Shown piece by piece: positions 51,901 through 62,117 of a stretch of DNA of 64,000 bases (the first letter of the stretch is position 1; each line of letters opens with the position of its first letter). The position numbers were made by a program, and so were the translations under genes. Below the pieces are notes generated by a model that saw only the letters and a list, made by a program, of their open reading frames with translations, was not told where the DNA came from and did no database searches. This DNA is from Petrolisthes cinctipes (taxonomy: Eukaryota > Arthropoda > Malacostraca > Decapoda > Porcellanidae). The stretch spans positions 1,079,501-1,143,500 of the forward strand of contig JAWQEG010000526.1 in assembly GCA_033782935.1 (NCBI GenBank), in the 5' to 3' direction.

Positions 51901-52616
51901 AGTTTTATAATATTAAGCAAACGTTTGTATTAGCATATCACCCTGCATCTAATGGGTTAGCAGAACGGCAAAACCGTAAAATATTAGAAATACTTCGGGG
52001 GGCAATAAATAAAATCCCTTCCACATGGGAGGACTGGATTGATATGACAGTCTGTTCTATAAACGCTACAAAAACGGAAACAGTGGGAAAAACTCCTCAT
52101 GAAATAATATTTGGCGTGCAGAAACGTCTTCCATATGATATAACAATTCCCACACAGAGGCCATGCTACAACATGGACGACTACGCTGAACGACAGCGAG
52201 TTGCATTTCAACAAATTCATCATGAGGTACAAAACAATTTACAGGCTAGCAGAAATAAAATGCGTATAAGGCAACATAATAAGGCAAAGACGCAAACCTT
52301 CACTCCAGGTGATCAGGTAATGTTACAGGTGCCCGATCGAACTTCGAAACTTCTGCCTCGGTTCACGGGACCGTACACTGTACTCTCACTAGTAGGCAAT
52401 AAAATCGAGATAAAGCATAATATTACTCAGGTGGATGATATTGTTCATGTAGACAGAATAAAGAAATTGGTAAATAGCGCGCAAACCCAACATCTAAATA
52501 ACCAATCAGAATCTCTGCAACATGACCTATTTCCTCTTCCTAGTAATTTTATCCCTACTACTGATACTCATAAAATAAACATTTATAAACAGAAACTCCG
52601 ATCGGCGAAGAAGTAA
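48942..52616 (+). CDS. pol: Pol polyprotein: protease, reverse transcriptase, RNase H, integrase
   Basis: 1224 residues from the first ATG; the frame is open from 48879 and is probably expressed as a Gag-Pol fusion. Aspartic protease: IDTGA with catalytic D38. Reverse transcriptase: roughly 360-540, with MPFGLCNAPSTFQ and the YLDD active site at 492-495. RNase H: TDAS with D641, then the ETLAIVWAL and TDHQ motifs. Integrase: zinc domain with H846, H851, C881 and C884, then a D,D-35-E core with D913, D972 and E1008. A GPY/F-like module (G1143-P-Y) and a VDRIKKL stretch follow, with no chromodomain. This order defines Ty3/Gypsy. All catalytic residues are present, so the enzyme set appears functional. 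Pol copies the RNA into DNA and inserts it into host chromosomes. Confidence 0.96.
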   Translation: MATSQKIVRPINPVVASTGNVLSIPVQVLHCNTSLMIDTGAAVSLLSEISFKRLCNLNPQRHLHNKIEPIDIELSAITGNKLHVIGTLTLPVRLEKGTNHINIKFYIIRNYDLPTDGVLGLSDIIRQDIIIDPGYKMIRFKNKCIPIQDCPGLYLRSSNVHSIYNTNDENDSIIIKAIAACNTILTPNFVHALKVKLPSHVQPHTSVLSLIESVKINNLGLESTLTNVSNNNVATIYLFNKTSTNIQVKKGTYLCDLYKWKLDQIPQGNIASVLTEGNHIDSQVREQLRNFVHGGDFPLYRDNLIDILATYREAIALPGESLGKTDIIKHTITLTSPHPIYTRAYRLPHSRQKMVNEMVSEMLDEGIIKNSHSPYNSPMFLVSKNNGEFRPVIDYRKINNATIKDKYPLPLLRDVLSNIGETKPMIFSTLDLVSGYWQVALDDKSQPITAFSTPHGHYEYTRMPFGLCNAPSTFQRMVNFLFGDINNEVIAYLDDLIIFSKDVPSHLETLNKVMHRLHQVGLKLKMSKCHFLKQEIKFLGHTINSKGLHTQSDKIRAMKEFPTPKNATNVKSFLGLCSYYRSFVRNFSQIAKPLNNLLKKNADFVWMPEQQLSFELLKNKLVSAPILAFPDFSLPFIICTDASSLGLGAVLMQEIAKGQCQVIAYASRILNAQETRYSVTEQETLAIVWALRTFREIVLGYPLQVFTDHQPIMGFLKTQNLTGKLARWYLTIQEFQPHIDIKYLPGRLNHVADALSRHPVSSVSKSPIDFDFNAVRIHQQQDPMIKAINYSLNSGDDYNGQELPISIHNFSLHDNVVYRKLRKRNIQTDQIVIPRSLVPSVLTLYHNTAGHPGRDRCLSTLRTKYYWHTMKVDVETHIAQCETCNANKGHPIGPAPLGEYPMPSEPWAVVGMDLLSLPQSHQGSNYLLTVVDHFSRYLVVAPLKTKTAEEVAHKFISKFICPFTCPKIIISDNGKEFRNSILQKISEFYNIKQTFVLAYHPASNGLAERQNRKILEILRGAINKIPSTWEDWIDMTVCSINATKTETVGKTPHEIIFGVQKRLPYDITIPTQRPCYNMDDYAERQRVAFQQIHHEVQNNLQASRNKMRIRQHNKAKTQTFTPGDQVMLQVPDRTSKLLPRFTGPYTVLSLVGNKIEIKHNITQVDDIVHVDRIKKLVNSAQTQHLNNQSESLQHDLFPLPSNFIPTTDTHKINIYKQKLRSAKK

Positions 52617-52622
52617 AAGATT

Positions 52623-52638
52623 ATAATTCTTCTTACAG
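52623..52638 (+). promoter_or_regulatory. Predicted 3' splice acceptor immediately before env ATG
   Basis: A pyrimidine-rich ATAATTCTTCTTACAG ends exactly at the A of the env ATG (52639). The fit to the acceptor consensus is very good, and the AG|ATG junction would make env the first gene on a spliced RNA. The pol stop is only 22 nt upstream of the env ATG, so translation of env from the full-length RNA would be inefficient. Confidence 0.75.
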
Positions 52639-54384
52639 ATGTGGCCCAACTCGACATATATTATGGTTTTCATAGCCATACTGGCGGCAACGAAAGGTTA
52701 CGCTGACGTAACCACCGTCCCTAATGATGATGTGCTTATCCCGGGAGCGCTCGTCCAACAATTTGGTAAAATATTGGTGACGGAAGATGTTATCACTATT
52801 TCTTATTCATTAAAGGACATATCTGTTTTATTTCACAAATTTTCTGCAGTTGAGAAAGGATTGCAGATACTTAATGATACACTAGTTTTTCCTGACAGTA
52901 ATGACTCGATGGCATTTAGTGATTTAAGGGCATTATATTCAGTCTTGTCCTTTAAGGTTCAACGCACTATGAAGGACTTACGTGACCTTAGTTACATTGC
53001 TCGCCTATTACATAATAATCCAATTGCTCAGAGCCACCACCACCGCCAGGAGCGTGGTTTAGTTAATATTTTAGGTGAAATATCTAAGGCACTCTTTGGT
53101 ACTGCAATGGATGGTGATGTACAGGCATTATCCAGAAAATTAAATGTTGTAGGACAAGCAGTTGCAAATCAGGGTAAGGTAGTCAGGCAAATATATAAAA
53201 GTGTTCAAATCATTGATCAAAACTTGGATACAGTTTCTGATGCTTTACGTAAACAACAGCAACTCTTATCTGCAGAGATAGGACACTCACATCGCATTAT
53301 TAGGCTTCTATTAATATCTGTTAGTTGGCAGGAAACTGAAACTCAGGTACAAGGACTTAGGGAGTCTTGTCAAACATTAATTAAGGATGTAATTACTGCA
53401 GGTTTAGGTAAGGTTAACTCACGATTATTACCAATCACACAATTGCAGGATGCACTTGAAATAGCTATGATGAACTACCATCTTACTCCCATATTTCATG
53501 CACCTAATCTGGAATATTATTATCCAGTCATGACCAGTATTTTAACACCAGACTATATACTGATTAATATTCCAATGAAGAGTAAGATTTCCTTCACAGG
53601 CTACTCAGTACAACCATTCCCAATGAATGTGGAAAATAATCTTTTAATGTTAGATTCCCAACCTATAAATATTGTTCTTAGTGATGATTATTCTCTTGTT
53701 GATGTGCTTAGTGAAGCACAATTTCTCAATTGCCATTCTGCATATCTTCATTTATATGTTTGTCCTGCATATCTGTTTGCATTTAAAGCTCCAACGGACG
53801 CACCATGTCTAATTGCTTTAAGTCAAAGGAATACTCGTCAAGCACTCTCTGCATGTACTTTCAAATCTGTTACTAATCAAACACTCTTTCATCGTCATTT
53901 CTTTAATTTCCACTATCTATACTTTCCTGCTGAGACACGAGTAACACTAATCTGCCCTAATGACACTACACATGGTATGGTTAAAGGCTACTATAAAGCA
54001 GCTGATTCATGTGAAATACGATCCAAGAGAATCGTTACCTTACCTAGTAAACATCACTTGCTTGGAAACATGACACTCTCTTCCACCTTTCAACATATTT
54101 CGTATAAGGTCGACTTGTTTAACATCTCCCAATTATCAATTGTTTCAGAAAAAGTGGAACTATTGACTCTACTCAATGATACTATGATTCAAGAATCCTT
54201 ATCTGATAATTTAATTCCTCCATATTTGGATCACGAGATATTGCTACCTACATTTATAATTCCATGTCTTATTCTTTTGGTCTGTACAGTGATTTTCATA
54301 TTTTGCATTAGGAGGGTCTATCGACGTTATACTGTGTTATCTCGTCTTGAAAACAATATTTTAACTGCTCCATCACAGCCTTAA
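52639..54384 (+). CDS. env: Env: baculovirus-F/gypsy-like membrane fusion glycoprotein
   Basis: 581 residues, intact. Layout: a hydrophobic signal sequence at about residues 7-22 (MVFIAILAATKGYA); an ectodomain with at least seven N-x-S/T sequons; a basic site R136-Q-E-R139 followed by a glycine-led hydrophobic segment beginning GLVNILG, the expected cleavage site and fusion peptide of the baculovirus-F/errantivirus Env family; a helical, coiled-coil-like stretch after it; one membrane anchor at about 535-557; and a short basic tail of about 24 residues. The cleavage motif has Glu where Lys or Arg is usual in furin sites, so processing may be weak or use another protease. The role, by family, is membrane fusion and cell-to-cell transfer of particles. 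Expression is probably from a spliced RNA. Confidence 0.9.
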   Translation: MWPNSTYIMVFIAILAATKGYADVTTVPNDDVLIPGALVQQFGKILVTEDVITISYSLKDISVLFHKFSAVEKGLQILNDTLVFPDSNDSMAFSDLRALYSVLSFKVQRTMKDLRDLSYIARLLHNNPIAQSHHHRQERGLVNILGEISKALFGTAMDGDVQALSRKLNVVGQAVANQGKVVRQIYKSVQIIDQNLDTVSDALRKQQQLLSAEIGHSHRIIRLLLISVSWQETETQVQGLRESCQTLIKDVITAGLGKVNSRLLPITQLQDALEIAMMNYHLTPIFHAPNLEYYYPVMTSILTPDYILINIPMKSKISFTGYSVQPFPMNVENNLLMLDSQPINIVLSDDYSLVDVLSEAQFLNCHSAYLHLYVCPAYLFAFKAPTDAPCLIALSQRNTRQALSACTFKSVTNQTLFHRHFFNFHYLYFPAETRVTLICPNDTTHGMVKGYYKAADSCEIRSKRIVTLPSKHHLLGNMTLSSTFQHISYKVDLFNISQLSIVSEKVELLTLLNDTMIQESLSDNLIPPYLDHEILLPTFIIPCLILLVCTVIFIFCIRRVYRRYTVLSRLENNILTAPSQP

Positions 54385-54638
54385 ATACAACAAGGCTTAC
54401 CCTTCCTTAATGCCTGAATTGTCAGCATAGGTTTAGCTTACATACACATAACTACAAGCACCTAGCTCAACATATTAATATTAAGTTGATTTCCTTATGT
54501 TCTCATGTATTGATTTTCATTTATGTATACTATGTGCCAAGATCTTGATGCAATTTTTTTTGTGTTACTATTTATTGTATTTATTATTAAGTTCCTAGTC
54601 CTATATGTATGTACCGAGGATTGTACATCTGTTCCCAC

Positions 54639-54644
54639 AATAAA
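54639..54644 (+). promoter_or_regulatory. AATAAA upstream of 3' LTR
   Basis: A second consensus polyadenylation hexamer, 43 bp before the 3' LTR. Use of this site would end transcripts before R and yield RNAs unable to complete strand transfer. It could serve env-only messages or be silent. Confidence 0.4.
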
Positions 54645-54669
54645 GATGATATCTGAGGACAGATTTCCG

Positions 54670-54686
54670 GTAGCGGACTGAGCAAA
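54670..54686 (+). promoter_or_regulatory. Candidate polypurine tract (weak)
   Basis: The segment ending GCGGACTGAGCAAA directly before TGTACAG is the required position for plus-strand priming. It is only moderately purine-rich and is broken by C and T residues, so the true primer may be short. Confidence 0.35.
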
Positions 54687-55254
54687 TGTACAGTACTGTA
54701 TAAGAGGGTGTCACACACCGCTTCCCCACTTGAAGTAACAGAATCCAGATGGCCTTCTTACAACAACAGACCCAAGAAGGTAACCATTTTACCCTCCAAT
54801 TTCTCACTTGTCATCCCTAAACTCGAGAGAGAGAGAGGGAGAGAAAGTAGAAAGAGAGAGAGAGAAGAATTGGGTGGAGCTTAGACCAAACTCCACCCCT
54901 TTTCAAGAAGATAATAAGAATAATAATATCTGAATAGACTTGGCATCTTCCAAAACAGAATGAATATAAACGGACCAGCAGAGCTTTAGTGAGGGACTAA
55001 AGATCAAAACAGCTAAAAGACATCTTCTCTGTACTCCATTAACATAAGACAAGAAAGGGGATACACTCCTTTAGTATTAATAAAGTAAGTTTAATTTTAC
55101 TTACTGAAGTTTATTTCCTACCTTGACTGAACACCATCACAACGCCGAGCTCGCTACCTAATACAACAACCACAACAACAACCACAACCAACTACATCTC
55201 CAGAGCAAGGTAATGTACCATATTCTTCGAAGAGATCAAATTAGGACTGGTACA
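54687..55254 (+). repeat. 3' long terminal repeat (568 bp)
   Basis: Matches the 5' LTR throughout, apart from one AG fewer in the GA microsatellite (near 54826) and one substitution near 55123. It carries an AATAAA at 55079-55084 that should terminate genomic and env RNAs. It ends GGTACA, directly followed by the CGCT duplication. Confidence 0.95.
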
Positions 55255-55258
55255 CGCT
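55255..55258 (+). repeat. Target site duplication, right (CGCT)
   Basis: Second copy of the CGCT found at 46488-46491. Removing the element and one CGCT restores the satellite context GATCGCTTCTGGGACCC seen in the empty copy at 45031 onward. Confidence 0.93.
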
Positions 55259-57499
55259 TCTGGGACCCAAAAATATCGAATTTTCGGGTGGTTTGAGCCT
55301 GAATTTGAGATATAAACGGGTACTGAAGATGCATGCACATATCGACTTTTTGGCACCTAAAAGATCGATTTTGAGCATGTTTTGGGCCTGTATTTTGAAA
55401 ATACTCTAACACGGAGTAGGCATGTACAGATCGCTACTGGGACCCCTAAATATCGAATTTTCGGGTGTTTTGGGCCTTAATTTGAAATATCGACTTTTTG
55501 GCACCTAAAATATCGATTTTTAGCATGTTTTTAGCCTATATTTTGAAAATATTCTAGCACTGAGTAGGCATGTACAGATTACTTCTGGAACCGCAAAATA
55601 TTGAATTTTCGGGTGTTTTGAGCCTGAATTTGAGATATAAACGGGTACAGAAGATGCATACACATATTGACTTTGGGTACCAAAAATATCGATTTTCAGC
55701 TTGTTTTGGGCCTGAATTTTGAAAATACTCTAACACGGAGTAGGCATGTACAGATCGCTTCTGGGACCCAAAAATATCAAATTTTCGGGTGTTTAGGGCC
55801 AGAATTTGAGATATAAACGGGTACAGAAGATGCATGCACATATCGACTTTTGGGCACCTAAAAGATCGATTTTCAGTATGTTTTTGGCCTGTATTTTGAA
55901 AATACTCTAACACGGAGTAGGCATGTACAGATCGCTTCTGGGACCCCTAAATATCGAATTTTCAGGTGTTTTGGGACTGAATTTGAGATATCGACTTTTT
56001 GGCACCTAAAAGATCGATTTTTAGCATGTTTTTAGCCTATATTTTGAAAATATTCTAGCACTGAGTAGGCATGTACAGATTGCTTCTGGGACCCCAATAT
56101 ATTGAATTTTCGGGTGTTTTGAGCCTGAATTTGAGATATGAACGGGTACAGAAGATACAGGCACATATTGACTTTGGGCATCTAAAATATCGATTTCAGC
56201 ATGTTTTGGGCATGTATTTTGAAAATACTCTAACACGGAGTAGGCATGTACAGATCGCTTCTGTGACCCCAAAATATCGAATTTTCGGGTGTTTTGAGCC
56301 TGAATTTGAGATATAAACAAGTATAGAAGATGCATACACATATTGACTTTGGGTACCAAAAATATCGATTTTCAGCTTGTTTTGGGCCTGAATTTTGAAA
56401 ATACTCTAACACGGAGTAGGCATGTACAGATCGCTTCTGGGACCCCAAAATTTCAAATTTTCGGGTGTTTAGGGCCAGAATTTGAGATATAAACGGGTAC
56501 AGAAGATGCATGCACATATCGACTTTTGGGGACCTAAAAGATCGATTTTCAGTATGTTTTTGGCCTGTATTTTGAAAATACTCTAACACGGAGTAGGCAT
56601 GTACAGATCGCTTCTGGGACCCCTAAATATCGAATTTTCGGGTGTTTTGGGAATGAATTTGAGATATCGCCTTTACGCACCTAAAATATCGATTTTTAGC
56701 ATGTTTTGAGCCTATATTTAGAAAATATTCTAGCACTGAGTAGGCATGTACAGATCGCTTCTGGGACCCCAAAATATCGAATTTTCGGGTGTTTAGGGCA
56801 GGAATTTGAGATATAAACGAGTACAGAAGATGCATGCACATATCGACTTTTGGGCACCTAAAATATCGATTTCGAGCATGTTTTGAGCCTATATTTTGAA
56901 AACATTCTAGCACTGAGTAGGCATGTACAGATCGCTTCTGGGACCCCAAAATATCGAATTTTCGGATGTTTTGAGCCTGAATTTGAGATACAAACGAGTA
57001 TAGAAGATGCATACACATATTGACTTTGGGCACCAAAAATATCGATTTTCAGCTTGTTTTGGGCCTGAATTTTGAAAATACTCTAACACGGAGTAGGCAT
57101 GTACAGATCGCTTCTGGGACCCCAAAATATCGAATTTTCGGGTGTTTAGTTCCAGAATTTAAGATATAAACGGGTACAGAAGATGCATGCACATATCGAC
57201 TTTTGGGCACCTAAAAGATCGATTTTCAGTATGTTTTTGGCCTGTATTTTGAAAATACTCTAACACGGAGTAGGCATGTACAGATCGCTTCTGGGACCCC
57301 TAAATATCGAATTTTCGGGTGTTTTGGGAATGAATTTGAGATATCGACTTTTTGGCACCTAAAAGATCGATTTTTAGCATGTTTTTAGCCTATAATTTGA
57401 AAATATTCTAGCACTGAGTAGGCATGTACAGATTGCTTCTGGGACCCCAAAATATTGAATTTTCGGGTGTTTTGAGCCTGAATTTGAGATATAAACGGG

Positions 57500-59382
57500 T
57501 ACAGAAGATACATGCACAGATTGACTTTGGGCATCTAAAATATCGATTTTCAGCATGTTTTGGGCATATATTTTGAAAATACTCTAACACGGAGAAGGCA
57601 TGTACGGATTGCGTCTGTGACCCCAAAATATTGAATTTTCGGGTGTTTTGAGCCTGAATTTGAGATATAAACGGGTACTGAAGATGCATGCACATATCGA
57701 CTTTTGGGCACCTAAAACATCGATTTTGAGCATGTTTTGGGCCTGTATTTTGAAAATACTCTAACACGGAGTAGGCATGTACAGATCACTTCTGGGACCC
57801 AAAAATATCGAATTTTCGGGTGTTTTGAGCCTGAATTTGATATATAAACGGGTACTGAAGATGCATGCACATATCGACTTTTTGGCACCTAAAACATCGA
57901 TTTTGAGCATGTTTTGGGCCTGTATTTTGAAAATACTCTAACACGGAGTAGGCATGTACAGATCGCTACTGGGACCACTAAATATCGAATTTTCGGGTGT
58001 TTAGGGCCAGAATTTGAGATATAAACGAGTACAGAAGATGCATGCACATATCGACTTTTGGGCACCTAAAATATCGATTTTGAGCATGTTTTGAGCCTAT
58101 ATTTTGAAAACATTCTACCACTGAGTAGGCATGTACAGATCGCTTCTGGGACCCCAAAATATCAAATTTTCGGGTGTTTAGGGCCAGAATTTGAGATATA
58201 AACGAGTACAGAAGATGCATGCACATATCGACTTTTGGGCACCTAAAATATCGATTTTGAGCTTTTTTTGAGCCTATATTTTGAAAACATTCTAGCACTG
58301 AGTAGGCATGTACATATCGCTTCTGAGACCCCAAAATATTGAATTTTCGGATGTTTTGAGCCTGAATTTGAGATACAAACGAGTATAGAAGATGCATACA
58401 CATATTGACTTTGGGCACCAAAAATATCGATTTTCAGCTTGTTTTGAACTTGAATTTTGAAAATACTCTAACACGGAGTAGGCATGTACAGATCGCTTCT
58501 GGGACCCAAAAATATCAAATTTTCGGGTGTTTAGGGCCAGAATTTGAGATATAAACGGGTACAGAAGATGCATGCACTTATCGACTTTTGGGCACCTGAA
58601 AGATCGATTTTCAGTATGTTTTTTGCCTGTATTTTGAAAATACTCTAACACGGAGTCGGCATGTACTGATCGCTTCTAGGACCCCAAAATATCGAAGTTT
58701 AGGGTGTTTTGGGACTGAATTTGAGATATCGACTTTTTGGCACCTAAACTATCGATTTTAGCATGTTTTTAGCCTATATTTTGAAAATATTCTAGCACTG
58801 AGTAGGCATGTACAGATTGCTTCTGGGACCCCAAAAAATTGAATTTTCGGGTGTTTTGAGCCTGAATTTGAGATATGAACGGGTACAGAAGATACAGGCA
58901 CATATTGACTTTGGGCATCTAAAATATCGATTTCAGCATGTTTTTGGCATGTATTTTGAAAATACTCTAACACGGAGTAGGCATGTACAGATCGCTTATG
59001 TGACCCCAAAATATCGAATTTTCGGGTGTTTTGAACCTGAATTTGAGATATAAACGGGTACTGAAGATGCATGCATATTTCGACTTTTGGGCACCTAAAA
59101 CATCGATTTTGAGCATGCTTTGTGCCTGTATTTTGTAAATACTCTAACACGGAATAGGCATGTACAGATCGCTTCTGGGACCCCAAAATATCGAATTTTC
59201 GGGTGTTTTGGGAATGAATTTGAGATATCGCCTTTACGCACCTAAAATATCGATTTTAGCATGTTTTGAGCCTATATTTTGAAAATATTCTAGCACTGAG
59301 TAGGCATGTACAGATCGCTTCTGGGACCCCAAAATATCGAATTTTCGGGTGTTTTGAGCCTGAATTTGAGATATAAACGAGT
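57500..59382. repeat. Higher-order block, copy 1 (offset 4618)
   Basis: Matches 62118-64000 at a constant offset of 4618 bp. Shared rare variants: TACGGATTGCGTCTGTGACC (57603 and 62221), GATCACTTCTGGGACCC (57783 and 62401), GAGCTTTTTTTGAGCC (58260 and 62878) and GGAGTCGGCATGTACTGATC (near 58652 and 63270). The few differences seen are single bases. Confidence 0.78.
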
Positions 59383-62117
59383 ACAGAAGATGAATGCACA
59401 TATCGACTTTTATGCACCTAAAATATCGATTTTGAGCATATTTTGAGCCTATATTTTGAAAACATTCTAGCACTGAGTAGGCATGTACAGATCGCTTCTG
59501 GGACCCCAAAATATCGAATTTTCGGGTGTTTTGAGCCTGAATTTGAGATATAAACGAGTATAGAAGATGCATACACATATTGACTTTGGGCACCAAAAAT
59601 ATCGATTTTCAGCTTGTTTTGGGCCTGAATTTTGAAAATACTCTAACACGGAGTAGGCATGTACAGATCGCTTCTGGGACCCCAAAATATCGAATTTTCG
59701 GGTGTTTAGGGCCAGAATTTGAGATATAAACGGGTACAGAAGATGCATGCACATATCGACTTTTGGGCACCTAAAAGATCGATTTTCAGTATGTTTTTGG
59801 CCTGTATTTTGAAAATACTCTAACACGGAGTAGGCATGTACAGATCGCTTCTGGGACCCCTAAATATCGAATTTTCGGGTGTTTTGGGAATGAATTTGAG
59901 ATATCGACTTTTTGGCACCTAAAAGATCGATTTTTAGCATGTTTTTAGCCTATATTTTGAAACTATTCTAGCACTGAGTAGGCATGTACAGATTGCTTCT
60001 GGGACCCCCAAATATCGAATTTTCGGGTGTTTTGAGCCTGAATTTGAGATATAAACGGGTACAGAAGATACATGCACAGATTGACTTTGGGCATCTAAAA
60101 TATCAATTTAAGCATGTTTTGGGCATATATTTTGAAAATACTCTAACACGGAGAAGGCATGTACAGATCGCGTCTGTGACCCCAAAATATTGAATTTTCG
60201 GGTGTTTTGAGCCTGAATTTGAGATATAAACGGGTACTGAAGATGCATGCAAATATCGACTTTTGGCACCTAAAACATCGATTTTGAGCATGTTTTGGGC
60301 CTGTATTTTGAAAATACTCTAACACGGAGTAGGCATGTACAGATCGCTTCTGGGACCCAAAAATATCGAATTTTCGGGTGTTTTGAGCCTGAATTTGAGA
60401 TATAAACGGGTACTGAAGATGCATGCACATATCGACTTTTTGGCACCTAAAAGATCGATTTTGAGCATGTTTTGGGCCTGTATTTTGAAAATACTCTAAC
60501 ACGGAGTAGGCATGTACAGATCTCTACTGGGACCCCTAAATATCGAATTTTCGGGTGTTTTGGGCCTTAATTTGAAATATCGACTTTTTGGCACCTAAAA
60601 TATCGATTTTTAGAATGTTTTTAGCCTATATTTTGAAAATATTCTAGCACTGAGTAGGCATGTACGGATTGCTTCTGGGACCGCAAAATATTGAATTTTC
60701 GGGTGTTTTGAGCCTGAATTTGAGATATAAACGGGTACAGAAGATACAGGCACATATTGACTTTGGGCATCTAAAATATCGATTTTCAGCATGTTTTTGG
60801 CATGTATTTTGAAAATACTCTAACACGGAGTAGGCATGTACAGATCGCTTCTGTGACCCTAAAATATTGAATTTTCGGGTGTTTTGAGCCTGAATTTGAG
60901 ATATAAACGGGTACTGAAGATGCATGCACATATCGACTTTTGGGCACCTAAAACATCGATTTTGCGCATATTTTGGGCCTGTATTATGTAAATACTTTAA
61001 CACGGAGTAGGCATGTACAGATCGCTTCTGGGACCCCAAAATATCGAATTTTCGGGTGTTTTGAGCATGAATTTGAGATATAAACGGGTACTGAAGATGC
61101 ATGCACATATCGACTTTTGGGCACCTAAAACATCGATTTTCAGCTTGTTTTGGGCCTGTATTTTGAAAATACTCTAACACGGAGTAGGCATGTACATATC
61201 GCTTCTGGGACCCCAAAATATCGAATTTTCGGGTGTTTAGGGCCAGAATTTAAGATATAAACGGGTACAGAAGATGCATGCACATATCGACTTTTGGGCA
61301 CCTAAAAGATCGATTTTCAGTATGTTTTTGGCCTGTATTTTTAAAATACTCTAACACGGAGGAGGCATTTACAGATTGCTTCTGGGACCCCAAAATATCG
61401 AATTTTCGGGTGTTTTGAGCCTGAATTTGAGATATAAACGGGTACAGAAGATACATGCACAGACCGACTTTGGGCATCTAAAATATCAATTTAAGCATGT
61501 TTTGGGCATATATTTTGAAAATACTCTAACACGGAGAAGGCATGTACAGATCGCGTCTGTGACCCCAAAATATTGAATTTTCGGGTGTTTTGAGCCTGAA
61601 TTTGAGATATAAACGGGTACTGAAGATGCATGCACATATCGACTTTTTGGCACCTAAAAGATCGATTTTGAGCATGTTTTGGGCCTGTATTTTGAAAATA
61701 CTCTAACACGGAGTAGGCATGTACAGATCTCTACTGGGACCCCTAAATATCAAATTTTCGGGTGTTTTGGGCCTTAATTTGAAATATCGACTTTTTGGCA
61801 CCTAAAATATCGATTTTTAGCATGTTTTTAGCCTATATTTTGAAAATATTCTAGCACTGAGTAGGCATGTACGGATTGCTTCTGGGACCCCAAAATATTG
61901 AATTTTCGGGTGATTTGAGTCTGAATTTGAGATATAAACGGGTACAGAAGATACAGGCACATATTGACTTTGGGCATCTAAAATATCGATTTCAGCATGT
62001 TTTGGGCATGTATTTTGAAAATACTCTAACACGGAGTAGGCATGTACAGATCGCTTCTGGGACCCCAAAATATCGAATTTTCGGGTGTTTTGAGCCTGAA
62101 TTTGAGATATAAACAAG

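Larger units (their letters stand above)
54385..54686 (+). other. Region between env and 3' LTR
   Basis: 302 bp of AT-rich sequence without a convincing gene. It contains an AATAAA at 54639-54644 (ACAATAAAGATG), before the LTR. The last 30 bp (ending GTAGCGGACTGAGCAAA) stand where the polypurine tract should be. Confidence 0.75.
46492..55254 (+). mobile_element. Complete Ty3/Gypsy errantivirus-like LTR retrotransposon with env
   Basis: An 8763-bp element with direct LTRs, a 4-bp target duplication, an untranslated leader and three intact genes in the order gag, pol, env. Pol domain order is protease, reverse transcriptase, RNase H, integrase, which is the Ty3/Gypsy order. The third gene encodes a membrane glycoprotein with a baculovirus-F/gypsy-Env-like layout, so the best family call is an insect errantivirus (Metaviridae). 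I found no stop or frameshift apart from the normal gag-pol frame change. Near-identical LTRs and an intact target duplication mean a recent insertion that may still be active. The exact lineage cannot be named without a search. Confidence 0.95.

Noticed and set aside
48856..52232. Small ORFs on both strands inside gag and pol (for example 48875-49249 minus, 50918-51160 plus, 51403-51714 minus)
   Set aside because: Shadows of the strongly supported gag and pol frames.
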